Shown here: positions 1 to 9,473 of the stretch, piece by piece
How the letters are laid out: every line of letters starts with the position of its first letter
Numbering within the stretch: the stretch's first letter is position 1
Assembly (NCBI RefSeq): GCF_000350225.1
Contig: NW_005178985.1
Coordinates: 62,001 to 126,000 of the forward strand
From: Chondrus crispus
Lineage: Eukaryota > Rhodophyta > Florideophyceae > Gigartinales > Gigartinaceae
DNA: 64,000 nucleotides
Direction of reading: 5' to 3'
Position numbers and translations under genes: made by a program
Notes under the pieces: model-generated
The model's input: only the letters and a program-made list of their open reading frames with translations
The model's database searches: none
What the model was told of the DNA's origin: nothing

Positions 1-1
1 A

Positions 2-901
2 CATCTCGCTATTTTGTCTCAGCCTCCGGGGACTGTTAACCAATATTTGAGGGTGACTATCCAGGGAGAAGTCATGGAGCAGGACTTTGGACTGCCTAAC
101 CTTGCCTTGAGAACCCTGGAGACGTACACGACTGCGGTTCTCAAGGCAGATCTCACTGAGCCAGTAGTCGTCAAACCCGAATACAGGGAACTTCTTGATA
201 AGCTTTCGGAAGTATCTTGCACCAAGTACCGAGAAATCGTTCATGGAGATCCGCGCTTCGTACAATACTTTCGTTCTTCGACTCCAGAGCAAGAATTGGG
301 CCTCCTCAACATCGGGTCAAGGCCTCAAAAACGAAAGGAAGGCGGAGTGGAAACACTTCGGGCCATTCCGTGGGTTTTCGCTTGGACTCAAACTCGGCTA
401 CACCTTCCTGTTTGGCTTGGTTTGGGATCTGCATTACAAACCGGGATGAATGAAGCTGGAGGAAAGCAATTGCTGAGAGAAATGTACGAAAAGTGGCCTT
501 TCTTCCGGTCGTTTTTCGATCTCATTGGGATGGTGCTCGCAAAGGCTGATCCTCATATTTCGAGTCGTTATGAGGATGTTCTCGTGGAGGAGGAGGAACA
601 AAAGCAATTTGGTAGTATGCTTCGAGATTTACTCGTGGAAACAATAGATCTCGTGTTGCAGGTATCTGGAGAACAGAGGCTTTTGGATAAGGATCGCGTG
701 CAGCAGCGAGCAATCGAGACTCGTTTGGAGTGGTTGACTCCTATGAATCTAGCTCAAGTTGAGCTTCTCAAGCGATGGAGATCTGTTTCAGTCAAGGGGG
801 TTGTAAAACCAGAAGTTGATCAACTGAAAGCGAACCAACTCGTCGACGCACTGGTTATTTCGATGAAGGGATTGTCATCGGCTCTTCAGAATACCGGCTA
901 G
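2..901 (+). CDS. ppc: Phosphoenolpyruvate carboxylase, C-terminal part (5' end outside window)
   Basis: This enzyme adds bicarbonate to phosphoenolpyruvate to make oxaloacetate, an anaplerotic step of central carbon metabolism, normally in the cytosol. The frame is open from base 2, and the protein reads in with AILSQPPGTVNQYLRV, a signature of the family, so the start lies upstream of the window. Other family signatures follow: the STPEQELGLLNIGSRP segment, the FAWTQTRLHLPVWLGLG segment, and the C-terminal tail ending QNTG, where the conserved final residues close the active site. About 300 residues are present, roughly the last third of a normal 900-1000 residue enzyme. No intron is visible. 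The stop at 899-901 is followed by 650 bp without a gene. The identification is secure; whether it is the plant-type or bacterial-type isoform cannot be judged fully from this part, although the QNTG tail favours plant-type. Confidence 0.95.
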   Translation, partial: HLAILSQPPGTVNQYLRVTIQGEVMEQDFGLPNLALRTLETYTTAVLKADLTEPVVVKPEYRELLDKLSEVSCTKYREIVHGDPRFVQYFRSSTPEQELGLLNIGSRPQKRKEGGVETLRAIPWVFAWTQTRLHLPVWLGLGSALQTGMNEAGGKQLLREMYEKWPFFRSFFDLIGMVLAKADPHISSRYEDVLVEEEEQKQFGSMLRDLLVETIDLVLQVSGEQRLLDKDRVQQRAIETRLEWLTPMNLAQVELLKRWRSVSVKGVVKPEVDQLKANQLVDALVISMKGLSSALQNTG

Positions 902-1550
902 TGCTTATACAAACTGGGCACGCGGCGTTCCATGGTTATAGCGCAGCGGTTTGCGCTGCACTAGTGTGTACTTCGCCCTGTGTGCCTTCACATGTTGGTA
1001 GTAGCTTGTCAATTGGGACACCCTTACCGAAAAATATAACCATGTAGGTGAAAGCGATGCATGTCATGGTTGCACCGGCATACGTATACTGTACTGCGCA
1101 CAGTTGTCGCAACATACAAAAAAAGCCGTCTTTGTAGTTCAATCTGGGCCACTTTTAGTGAGCAATAAGAACAGCAGTTCGCTACAGTACACATCATTCT
1201 ACGACATAGTCACTGATACCACTACGTAAGGTGTCGCTGAGGACGAAGGAGCTCTGCCAAGTAAACTGCAGCTCGTAACTGCTTTCTCTGAAGCACAGAA
1301 AAGTAACGCCGCTTTCTAAGAACCGTGCGCATACTTCTCCATTGTCCATCGGCACTTTGCACAGTCTAACACTCGATCAAGTTTTCAAACGCACCCTACA
1401 TCGAGATTAGTATTACACCTCTGCCATTCCTCGTCCCTAAAATAACCACACAGTCGGTTTCCTGACAATCACTGCTTGCAGAGCAAGGATCAAGAGTGAG
1501 GCCTTCTGTTGTGAGTGGACCGCTGCTAGGACTTAAAAAGAGAGAGGCTA
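902..1550. other. Intergenic, no gene seen
   Basis: This stretch separates the carboxylase 3' end from the 3' end of the first cysteine-rich gene. No convincing reading frame or RNA gene is seen. An A-box-like string near 940 has no B box behind it. The 3' flank shared by cysteine-rich genes 2, 3 and 4 is absent here. Confidence 0.5.
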
Positions 1551-2840
1551 TTAAAACGTCGGCCCCGGGCTAGGCGCCCCCGCGGGAACTGCTCGCCAAA
1601 ATGACAGCCTTCGTACACTATCTTCAGAGATGCAGTAGAACGATTCTAATTCTGTATCAGTTCTTTCCGCACATATTTCTCCCCCATCCGGACAATCGGC
1701 GTTTGTTTCACACTCGGTCAATTGCGTTGCAAAGCAATTGCAGCGCTCGTCATGATTATAGTTACATTCCTTGAGCTCATCATTATCCAGCACAATCTCA
1801 CATATGCGGGGGGCAATACACTGAGAAGACGCTTCACAATCATCCCAGGTGAGTCCATCGGTTTGAACGGTATTGGCACTTAGGATGGCAAAGATCCGAG
1901 CTGTACAGAATGGCTCTGTTCCGTCAGTGGAAGCGCAAACTTCCCCTTCCACACACTCGTAACTGTATCCACAGTTTTGCAATTGGTGCCTCGTGGGAGC
2001 AGCAGGAGGCGGTGAAGTCGATCCTGTACAAGGCTTGGTGGTAGGAGTTGGAGAACCCCCGACTGGAGCTGGTCTCCAAAATGACAATCTTCGCACACTA
2101 TCTTTTGAGATGCAAAGAAACGACTCTAATTCCACATCGGTTCTTTCGGCACAAATTTCTGCTCTACCCGGACAATCAGCGTCTGTTTCACACTCGGTCA
2201 ATTGCGTTGCAAAGCAATTGCAGCGCTCGTCATGATTATAGTTACATTCCTTGAGCTCATCATTATCCAGCACAATCTCACATATGCGCGGGGCAATACA
2301 CTGAGAAGAAGCTTCACACTCATCGAAGGTGAGTCCATCGGTTTGAACGACACCAGGATTTTCGGCGACGTAGTCCTTACTTAGGCAGAATGGTCTCTCT
2401 CCGCCAATGGAAGCACAGAGTTCCCCTTCTACACACTCATGACTGTAATCGCAGATTTGGAAATGCTCTTCCCCGAAGCAGAAGCACCAGGAAGAAGAAT
2501 TTTTTCCATGTTCACTTTTGTTTGAACATGGAAAAATTTCGTCATCTTCTAGATATATGCATTCTCTTGATCCGACACAGTCTTGGTCCGAAGAGCATTC
2601 GTCAGCCGTCAGGCCTGCTCGAACTTGCACTCCAACAACATCACCAGAACGCATTGTAAAGGCTCTTTTCAGCTTAAGCTTTGAGTGGGATATCCGAGAC
2701 AACGGGTGAAGTCGAGCCTGATTCTTCGAAATCTGGCTCTTGATAAGAAGAGTAGTAGTATCAGATCTGTCGGCTTGAGTTCGAGACAAGACGAGCAGAA
2801 AGGACAATATTGCCATGAAAAAAGGGGTGCGCTTCATCAT
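1551..2840 (-). CDS. Secreted cysteine-rich repeat protein 1, without the family C-terminal domain
   Basis: Predicted protein of 429 residues. It starts with a clear signal peptide (MMKRTPFFMAILSFLLVLSR, cleavage near TQA-D), so it is likely secreted or in the cell wall. Residues about 25-75 are a basic pro-like region. Two double modules follow. Each begins GLTxDEC or GLTWDDC and carries about 20 regularly spaced cysteines, with recurring strings such as ECVEGELCAS, CNCFATQLTEC and CAERTD. The halves are joined by a Pro/Thr/Ser-rich linker near residue 270. At DNA level the two copies of the second half-module (about 1680-1810 and 2160-2290) are almost identical, which suggests recent gene conversion or unequal crossing over. 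Unlike the four relatives downstream, it stops shortly after the last FWR motif and lacks the shared C-terminal domain. The first 165 residues and the upstream DNA match gene 2. The module layout resembles gene 4. I do not recognise a named family. Confidence 0.8.
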   Translation of the reverse strand: MMKRTPFFMAILSFLLVLSRTQADRSDTTTLLIKSQISKNQARLHPLSRISHSKLKLKRAFTMRSGDVVGVQVRAGLTADECSSDQDCVGSRECIYLEDDEIFPCSNKSEHGKNSSSWCFCFGEEHFQICDYSHECVEGELCASIGGERPFCLSKDYVAENPGVVQTDGLTFDECEASSQCIAPRICEIVLDNDELKECNYNHDERCNCFATQLTECETDADCPGRAEICAERTDVELESFLCISKDSVRRLSFWRPAPVGGSPTPTTKPCTGSTSPPPAAPTRHQLQNCGYSYECVEGEVCASTDGTEPFCTARIFAILSANTVQTDGLTWDDCEASSQCIAPRICEIVLDNDELKECNYNHDERCNCFATQLTECETNADCPDGGEICAERTDTELESFYCISEDSVRRLSFWRAVPAGAPSPGPTF

Positions 2841-3579
2841 CGGTTCACAAGTGTAAGGGCACTACAACTTTGAGAACCGAGATATGAAGGATAATCAACA
2901 CTGTCAATTCTCTACCGGGGTTGCAGAGAATAGGGAGAGGTCGGGGCGGGGGACCGGGGAAGGATTCGTATGCAGCGCGAGTGAAACCCGCAAGCGCAGA
3001 AGATGGGGCGTTTCCAATGTGCGCAATGATGAAGACGTATTGTTGATGGACTCTTTATGTCTTTTAACATGTTGGTGTAGTGCCCTATGAGCCCTCTTGT
3101 GTGTGCAAGAGGTGGTTTCGGACAAGGTTGCTTTGAAGCTCGGTCAGGTACGCGGTATACAGTACCAAAGGGTACAGTATTGGGTGATGAGGGGATACAA
3201 ACGGGATCTGAACAAGGGCAACAATGCCAAACACTCGAACAAGTACATTGTTGCTGGCCATAAAATACGTTATCCTACACACGAGGTGCGATGATGTGTT
3301 GATTTCAATAAAACGTATTGAGAATGCCTTTTCTGTAGGTACAGTATTATACGGTGCCTCTCACATAGAAAACTGCTTAGAACGAGCAGTGTATATGCTA
3401 GGAAAGCGGAAGCACCTGATATACTGTACGATAGGGTGTGTGTACGTATGTGCAAAAATGCGTTTTCTGGAAGGTATTTGATCCGTGACGGAACTTCACA
3501 CAGAAGTTGGCTGACGACTGGGCGGCGGCCTTAACAGCGATGTTTTAAGCGGGAAGCAATAACCAGGTCAGTTCTCCAT
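2841..3579. other. Upstream region of cysteine-rich gene 1, no separate gene
   Basis: No supported gene. It holds the putative promoter of gene 1 (read on the minus strand), strongly conserved in the duplicate at 7287-7972, including a roughly 35-bp block at 3191-3228 also found upstream of genes 3 and 4. Short open frames here are conserved in both copies only because the DNA itself is. Confidence 0.6.
3191..3228 (-). promoter_or_regulatory. Conserved upstream block, copy 1
   Basis: The core on the plus strand is TACAAACGGGATCTGAACAA followed by GGGCAACAATG. Related blocks lie upstream of cysteine-rich genes 2, 3 and 4 (7624-7661, 10938-10971, 15308-15341 and 15368-15407), about 240-360 bp before each start. 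It may be a shared regulatory element. For genes 1 and 2 the match could simply reflect recent duplication; persistence at genes 3 and 4, whose surroundings have diverged more, is the stronger evidence. Confidence 0.4.
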
Positions 3580-3933
3580 TCACGTGTGAGGTCTGTCTCG
3601 CGACAGTAGTATGTCTACTATCACAGGTTTATTATGTTCCTGCAGAAACTCAGAAGGACTACGACAAGCTTTTGGGCAAGGCGCTTCTGGCTTCACTTCT
3701 GGCTTTTGTGACACCTCTATAATGTCAATGGCAGTCTGTAGCAAGAGAAGAGTAAAGACGGACGTGAATATCCAGTCATCGTTGCCGCGTAGGGATTTCC
3801 GAATGTAATCCAATAGAGCGGCGGCAACGCTACATTTGTTCCCTACTGGCGCCAACAAGAAACGAAGCTCGGCATCCATCATTCGACGTGGCTTGCGTTG
3901 CATTGCTGTATCACCAGACCGGAGAGTGCTCAC
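3580..3933 (-). CDS. Small conserved hypothetical protein, copy 1
   Basis: Predicted 117 residues, starting MSTLRSGDTAMQRKPRRMMD. A second copy lies at 7973-8368. Most differences in the overlapping part are compatible with a maintained frame: indels of 6, 6, 3 and 12 bases separate the two copies within the frame, all multiples of three, while a 2-base difference occurs only near the C-terminal end, where this copy stops earlier. That pattern suggests coding constraint. The N-terminal half (RRMMDAELRFLLAPVGNKCS and on) is best conserved. There is a possible hydrophobic stretch (WIFTSVFTLLLLQTAIDI). No domain is recognised. It lies upstream of cysteine-rich gene 1, same strand. An alternative is a formerly coding or non-coding segment kept similar only because the duplication is young. 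Confidence 0.45.
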   Translation of the reverse strand: MSTLRSGDTAMQRKPRRMMDAELRFLLAPVGNKCSVAAALLDYIRKSLRGNDDWIFTSVFTLLLLQTAIDIIEVSQKPEVKPEAPCPKACRSPSEFLQEHNKPVIVDILLSRDRPHT

Positions 3934-4103
3934 TTTCTTGCCAGCAGTGCAATGTGCTCTGTGTAGTGCGGTACCGTACTGTGTCCGTTTTCATCTGTGG
4001 TAGCACATGTGAGTTGTGAACATCTGACCTAAGAGTTTAGCGCAGTCGAACCTTGCTGAGTGCATCTCGACAGGAATAGGACCCACACGTTTGTTATATG
4101 ACA

Positions 4104-5178
4104 TGACGGTAAAATCAAAGCTTCTGACGACCACATGTCTGTCTACCCTCGGAGCATCAACCTCCCCATCTCCTTTGAGCTCCCCTCACCTCTTTTCTGT
4201 GTCACCTCATCATCATGTACAGGACTACAATCCTATTTCATTTTCCACTTTCTCTACTCCCTTAGTTCCAGCCAGCCCACCCCTTCTAATGTCCTCTCCC
4301 ACGCAACAAACCAAGTCCCGTATTCCCTCCCCAGTACAGTAACGATACAGAAGTGCGATTCGGTGTGAAAACTCTCCTGCGAGTTATAACAAATCCTGAT
4401 AAATAGATACTGAACAGCATTGTCGGGATTAGTAGGGGAGTACAGTACTATGGCGGGGCGGGGATCGATTGTACATTGTACTTTCGTCGCCAAAGGTCAA
4501 ACATGTGCATGTGTTGCCGAAATACGATGAGCCCATTGCAAGATCGCCTACATCGACATGTCAGCGACAAGTATCAGGGAAGAACCGTACAACTATATTA
4601 CGAATCTCCGCAAAACGGTGCCTCAAATGTTTAGATCCTAGGGAAATGGTCGAGTGTGGCTTACAGTTGTCTCCAAGCAGGATGCAAGCAGAGAAGATGA
4701 GTATTGTGCGTGCCATGCGAGAGGGACAACGTAGCCGGACAGGAGGTCTTCGCGGAGGTAGAGGTCCTACTGTCGTACGGAGGACGGAGGAGGCCATTGG
4801 GATTGGAGTGCACTTGGTGCAGGGAAGAGTATACCTTCGGCTGGGGCGGAACCAGTGCGGGAGACGGAAAGGAAGCACTGCTGCCCATACTTGCTGCCAG
4901 GGTTGGACGAGGGCGGCTGCGACAGACGGGATCGATGGGAAGGGTTCGAAGCGAATGGCTGCCGCGGCACGTATAAAGAGGCAGAGAAGCCCGCAGAGGA
5001 AGAGGGGGGTCTTCGCGAACAAGAAAGGCCAAAGTGAATAAGCCTGCGCGAAGCGATCGGCTTTCGACAGGAGTCTTTTGGTGGACCGAGCCCGACCGGC
5101 AAGAATCTCCACCAGTGCGTGGCAGACGTACACACTACTGTATAGTTGTAGAATACACGAGGCCAAACGGCTTTTTCA
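4104..5178. other. 1.08-kb block present in duplicate unit 1 and absent in unit 2
   Basis: Relative to unit 2 this block is extra; the dinucleotide CA sits at both junctions (4102-4103 and 5177-5178) and once in unit 2 (8536-8537). No TIRs or transposase are seen. Its right part (about 4700-5050) is weakly similar to 11330-11710 upstream of gene 3, which argues that the block is old and was lost from unit 2 by a deletion with 2-bp microhomology. Long open frames here on both strands overlap one another and show no recognisable protein. Confidence 0.55.
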
Positions 5179-6113
5179 GTGCCAATTTGGCCGTGGATAT
5201 CCCACCGATATTCATCGCGGATCTATGACGATTAAGAACGGCGGATAGGTGCAGGTCAGATATGGAGCGAAGGGTCAGCCATCAGCAAAACTGCGAAGGT
5301 GGACAGGGCATGGGTCAAGCATGACCGTGGCGAATAATCAGAACCCCACCGCGCAAGGGCGAACGCGAAGAGGCGACAAGGGTCTGCAGGCGTGCAGAGG
5401 CAATCGATATCGGCACACCCCGACTAAGCTAGCGATGGATAGATACTGTACGAAGCGAGCAGGAGCGACAACATGTATTTAAGCGAAGGTAGTATGCGAA
5501 GAAAAGGCAGCAGCAGACAAGCCCAGCACCTGTGGTGAATCTGCTGTTCCCCCCCCGACCATCTCCCGTCCTCGTCACTGCGAGAGTACCACCGGTAGAC
5601 TCTTCACGTTTCACCCAGAGTTCGTACGGTCTGAGCTTCTCAAAATAGTACAGTGCAGGAATTATGCATAGATACACCCCGCCACTGGGATAAATGCACT
5701 TTGGACGCCTCTGGCGCATCACCCCTGGAAAGCGCTCACCGGAATGAGAATCTGAAGGCCCTTTTCAGAATGCATAAAAACATTATTTACGGATATACAC
5801 CTCTCTAATAATATTAGATATATTATTGAGTGGACACTGTGCGCAACGTAGGTGTCAGATTCATAGCACAGTGATTTAAACATACTTTTCGAACAAGTTC
5901 GTGATCTCAACTCATTCGTTTCATGCCACGACAGCAAGATGTCTGGGGCTGTTCTCCCGTCGAAGCCGCCCATCCCACGCTCTTTCGTTTTTTAATGTGA
6001 CGTGAATATATCCCATATCCCACTCGATAATGTACCTTTCCTTCTTGATAAACTCACACCACGTTCGGATCAACCCATTCGCTCCATTACATATAATACC
6101 TGAACATTCTCGT
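5179..6113. repeat. 3'-flank duplicate, copy 1 (downstream of cysteine-rich gene 2)
   Basis: This non-coding stretch is nearly identical to 8538-9473, downstream of gene 3; its gene-proximal 250 bp also resemble 13140-13411, downstream of gene 4. It therefore marks the ancestral unit: 3' flank, gene, upstream region. Nothing in it reads as a gene. A short C-run lies near 5546, and an A/T-rich patch near 5800-5825. Confidence 0.8.
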
Positions 6114-7286
6114 CTAGAAGCCAAGTCGCAATACAGACGAAATCACAACCTCTTCAAGGCGAGTCCCGTACCTTGCCGCAAAAACAGTAAAGTGTAGCCC
6201 CGGCGTCTTAGACTTGACAACAAGCCTGCGATAATACTTGGGGCTGTTCACATACATGTTTTTCTTTGTACATCCCACAGTTGCGCAGTAGCTCCTCATC
6301 ATCATCGGCCTTCCGTCATGCATCACGACGTGCGCTGGAGTCGCGCAACTATCGTTCGAATCGCATAGAACCGGTGCCACGAAATGAGTTTTGAAGACGA
6401 GATCTTCTTCACTGAGATGTGACAGAGCTCTTACATCGATACAATCAGACGGTGGCGGCAACGTGACGTCTAGAATTGGTAATGGTGAACTGATCACACT
6501 GGTTGGAGTAGGAGCTGGTCGCCAAAATGACGGCCTTTGTACGCTATCTTCTGAGATGCAGTAGAACGATTCTAATTCCTTATCGGTTCTTTCTGCACAT
6601 ATTTCTCCCCTATCCGGACAATCGGCGTTTGTTTCACACTCGGCAGTGCGCTCCGCAAAGCAATGACAAAGCTCGTCAGGATTATAGTTACATTCTTTGA
6701 ACTCATCATCGTCCAGCTTAATCCTGCATATGTGCGGGGGAATACACTGCGAGGGAGCTTCACAATCATCCCAGGTGAGTCCATCGGTTTGAACGACACC
6801 AGGGTTTTCGGCGACGTAGTCCTTACTTACGCAGAATGGTCTCTCTCCGCCAATGGAAGCACAGAGTTCCCCTTCTACACACTCATGACTGTAATCGCAG
6901 ATTTGGAAATGCTCTTCCCCGAAGCAGAAGCACCAGGAAGAAGAATTTTTTCCATGTTCACTTTTGTTTGAACATGGAAAAATTTCGTCATCTTCTAGAT
7001 ATATGCATTCTCTTGATCCGACACAGTCTTGGTCCGAAGAGCATTCGTCACTCGTCAGGCCTGCTCGAACTTGCACTCCAACAACATCACCAGAACGCAT
7101 TGTAAAAACTCTTTTCAGCTTAAGCTTTGAGTGGGATATCCGAGACAACGGGTGAAGTCGAGCCTGATTCTTCGAAATCTGGCTCTTGATAAGAAGAGTA
7201 GTAGTATCAGATCTGTCGGCTTGAGTTCGAGACAAGACGAGCAGAAAGGACAATATTGCCATGAAAAAAGGGGTGCGCTTCATCAT
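6114..7286 (-). CDS. Secreted cysteine-rich repeat protein 2
   Basis: Predicted 390 residues: signal peptide (MMKRTPFFMAILSFLLVLSR), a basic pro-like region, one double cysteine module (residues about 75-250, with GLTSDEC, CVEGELCAS, GLTWDDC, CHCFAERTAEC and CAERTD), a Pro/Ser/Thr-rich linker (about 255-280), and a C-terminal domain of about 110 residues starting CIDVRALSHL and ending SSVLRLGF. That domain contains the strings VLCDSNDSCATPAHVV, MMMRSYC, VNSPKYYRR and FAARYGT, shared with genes 3, 4 and 5. The cysteine content and signal peptide point to a disulfide-rich extracellular or cell-wall protein, possibly O-glycosylated at the linker (inference). Its N-terminal part is nearly identical to gene 1, while its C-terminal domain is nearly identical to that of gene 3. 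Function unknown. Confidence 0.85.
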   Translation of the reverse strand: MMKRTPFFMAILSFLLVLSRTQADRSDTTTLLIKSQISKNQARLHPLSRISHSKLKLKRVFTMRSGDVVGVQVRAGLTSDECSSDQDCVGSRECIYLEDDEIFPCSNKSEHGKNSSSWCFCFGEEHFQICDYSHECVEGELCASIGGERPFCVSKDYVAENPGVVQTDGLTWDDCEAPSQCIPPHICRIKLDDDEFKECNYNPDELCHCFAERTAECETNADCPDRGEICAERTDKELESFYCISEDSVQRPSFWRPAPTPTSVISSPLPILDVTLPPPSDCIDVRALSHLSEEDLVFKTHFVAPVLCDSNDSCATPAHVVMHDGRPMMMRSYCATVGCTKKNMYVNSPKYYRRLVVKSKTPGLHFTVFAARYGTRLEEVVISSVLRLGF

Positions 7287-7972
7287 CGGTTCACAAGTGT
7301 AAGGGCACTACAACTTTGAGAACCGAGATATGAAGGAAAATCGTCACTGTGAATTCTCTACCGGGGTTGCAGAGACTAGGGAAAAGTCGGGGCGGGGGAC
7401 CGCGGAAGGATTCGTATGCAGCGCGAGTGAAACCCGCAAGCGCAGAAGATGGGGCGTTTCCAATGTGCACAATGATGAAGACATATTGTTGATGGACTCT
7501 TTATGTTTTTTAGTACCCTATGACCCCTCTTGTGTGTGAAAGAGGTGGTTTCGGACAAGGTTGCTTTGAAGCTCGGTCAGGTACGCGGTATACAATACCC
7601 AAGGGTACAGTTTTGGGTGATGAGGGGATACAAACGGGATCTGAACAAGGGCAACAATGCCAAACACTCGAACAGGTACATTGTTGCTGGCCATAAAATA
7701 CGTTATCCTACACACGAGGTGCGATGATGTGTTGATTTCAATAAAACGTATTGAGGATGCCTTTTCTGTAGGTACAGTATTATACGGTGCCTCTCACATA
7801 GAAAACTGCTTAGAACGAGCAGTGTATATGCTAGGAAAGCGGAAGCACCTGATATACGATAGGGTGTGTGTACGTATGTGCAAAAATGCGTTTTCTGGAA
7901 GGTATTTGATCGGTGACAGAACTTCACACAGAAGTTGGCTGACGACTGGGCGGCGGCCTTAACAGCAATGCT
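7287..7972. other. Upstream region of cysteine-rich gene 2, no separate gene
   Basis: Putative minus-strand promoter region, nearly identical to 2841-3579. It contains the conserved upstream block at 7624-7661. No independent gene is supported. Confidence 0.6.
7624..7661 (-). promoter_or_regulatory. Conserved upstream block, copy 2
   Basis: Same core as at 3191-3228 (TACAAACGGGATCTGAACAA, then GGGCAACAATG on the plus strand), about 340 bp before the gene 2 start. See copy 1 for reasoning and doubts. Confidence 0.4.
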
Positions 7973-8368
7973 TTAAGCGGGAAGCAATAACCAGGTCAGT
8001 TCTCCATTCACGTGAGGTCTGTCTCGCGACAGTAGTACAGTACACTGTATGTCTACCATCACAGGTTCATGTTCCTGCAGACACTCACCGGAAGAAGGAC
8101 TACGACAAGCTTTTGGGTGAGGTGCTTTTAGCTTTGCTTCTGGCTTCTGTGACACTTCTACAATGGCAGTCTGTGGCAAGAGAAGAGTAAAGACGGATGC
8201 GAATATCCAGTCATCGTTGCCGCGTAGGGATTTCCGAATGTAATCCAATAGAGCGGCGGCAACGCTACATTTGTTCCCTACTGGCGCCAACAAGAAACGA
8301 AGCTCGGCATCCATCATTCGACGTGGCTTGCGTTGCATTGCTGTATCAACAGACCGGAGAGTGCTCAC
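7973..8368 (-). CDS. Small conserved hypothetical protein, copy 2
   Basis: Predicted 131 residues starting MSTLRSVDTAMQRKPRRMMD, the duplicate of 3580-3933. The first 75 residues are almost the same; then the copies differ by small insertions that keep the frame (for example the SSGECLQEH segment here against SEFLQEH there). It extends 14 residues further than copy 1. No family is recognised, and there is no signal peptide. It lies about 690 bp upstream of cysteine-rich gene 2, same strand. Confidence 0.45.
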   Translation of the reverse strand: MSTLRSVDTAMQRKPRRMMDAELRFLLAPVGNKCSVAAALLDYIRKSLRGNDDWIFASVFTLLLPQTAIVEVSQKPEAKLKAPHPKACRSPSSGECLQEHEPVMVDIQCTVLLSRDRPHVNGELTWLLLPA

Positions 8369-8537
8369 TTTCTACCAGCAGTGCACTGGGCACTGTGTAG
8401 TGCGGTTCTGTACCGTGCCCGCTTTCATCTGTTGTAATACATGTGAGTTGTGAGCATCTGACCTAAGAGTTCAGCGCAGTCGAACCTTGCTGGGTACATC
8501 TCGACAGGAATAGGACCCACACGTTTGTTATTTGACA

Positions 8538-9473
8538 GTGCCAATTTGGCCGTGGATATCCCACCGACATTCATCGCGGATCTATGACGATTAAGAACGG
8601 CGGATAGGTGCAGGTCAGATATGGAGCGAAGGGTCAGCCATCAGCAAAACTGCGAAGGTGAACAAGGCATGGGTCAAGCATGACCGTGGCGAATAGTCAG
8701 AACCCCACCGCGCAAGGGCGAACGCGAAGAGGAGGAAACAAGGGTCTGCAGGCGTGCAGAGGCAATCGATATCGGCACACCCCGACTAAGCTAGCGATGG
8801 ATAGATACTGTAAGAAGCGAACAGGAGCGAGAACATGTATTTAAGCGAAGGTAGTATGCGAAGAAAAGACAGCGGCAGACAAGCCCAGCACCTGTGGTGA
8901 ATCTCCTGTTCCCCCCCGACCATCTCCCGTCCTCGTCACTGCGAGAGTACCACCGGTAGACTCTTCACGTTTCACCCAGAGTTCGTACGGTCTGAGCTTC
9001 TCAAAATAGTACAGTGCAGGAATTATGCATACATACACCCCGCCACTGGGATAAGTGTACTTTGGACGCCTCTGGCGCATTACCCCTGGAAAGCGCTCAC
9101 CGGAATGAGAATCTGAAGGCCCTTTTCAGAATGCATAAAAACATTATTTACGGATATACACCTCTCTAATAATATTAGATATATTATTGAGTGGACACTG
9201 TGCACAACGTAGGTGTCAGATTCATAGCACAGTGATTTAAACATACTTTTCGAACAGGTTCGTGATCTCAACTCATTCGTTTCATGCCACGACAGCAAGA
9301 TGTCTGGGGCTGTTCTCCCGTCGAAGCCGCCCATCCCACGCTCTTTCGTTTTTTAATGTGACGTGAATATATCCCATATCCCACTCGATAATGTACCTTT
9401 CCTTCTTGATAAACTCACACCACGTCCGGAGCGTCCCATTCGCTCCATTACATATAATACTGAACATTCTCGT
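8538..9473. repeat. 3'-flank duplicate, copy 2 (downstream of cysteine-rich gene 3)
   Basis: Nearly identical to 5179-6113. Non-coding as far as can be seen. The region 8369-8537 just left of it belongs to the upstream-region duplicate and also has no gene. Confidence 0.8.

Larger units (their letters stand above)
2332..4103. repeat. Tandem segmental duplication, copy 1 (gene 5' part plus upstream region)
   Basis: This block, the 5' half of cysteine-rich gene 1 and about 1.26 kb upstream of it, is nearly identical to 6778-8537 around gene 2 (offset about 4.4 kb, a few small indels). Similarity covers coding and non-coding DNA, so this is duplication of a chromosome segment and not only protein conservation. 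Confidence 0.9.
6778..8537. repeat. Tandem segmental duplication, copy 2
   Basis: Partner of 2332-4103; it contains the 5' half of cysteine-rich gene 2, its upstream region and the second copy of the small conserved ORF. At its right edge it joins directly to the 3'-flank duplicate, whereas copy 1 has 1.08 kb in between. Confidence 0.9.

Noticed and set aside
940-1010. tRNA-like A box (TAGCGCAGCGGTT) after the carboxylase gene
   Set aside because: No B box or cloverleaf pairing follows; it is just a local GC-rich near-palindrome.
4469-5166. Overlapping open frames of about 190-200 codons on both strands
   Set aside because: They overlap each other, have no recognisable protein features, and the whole block is absent from the duplicate unit.
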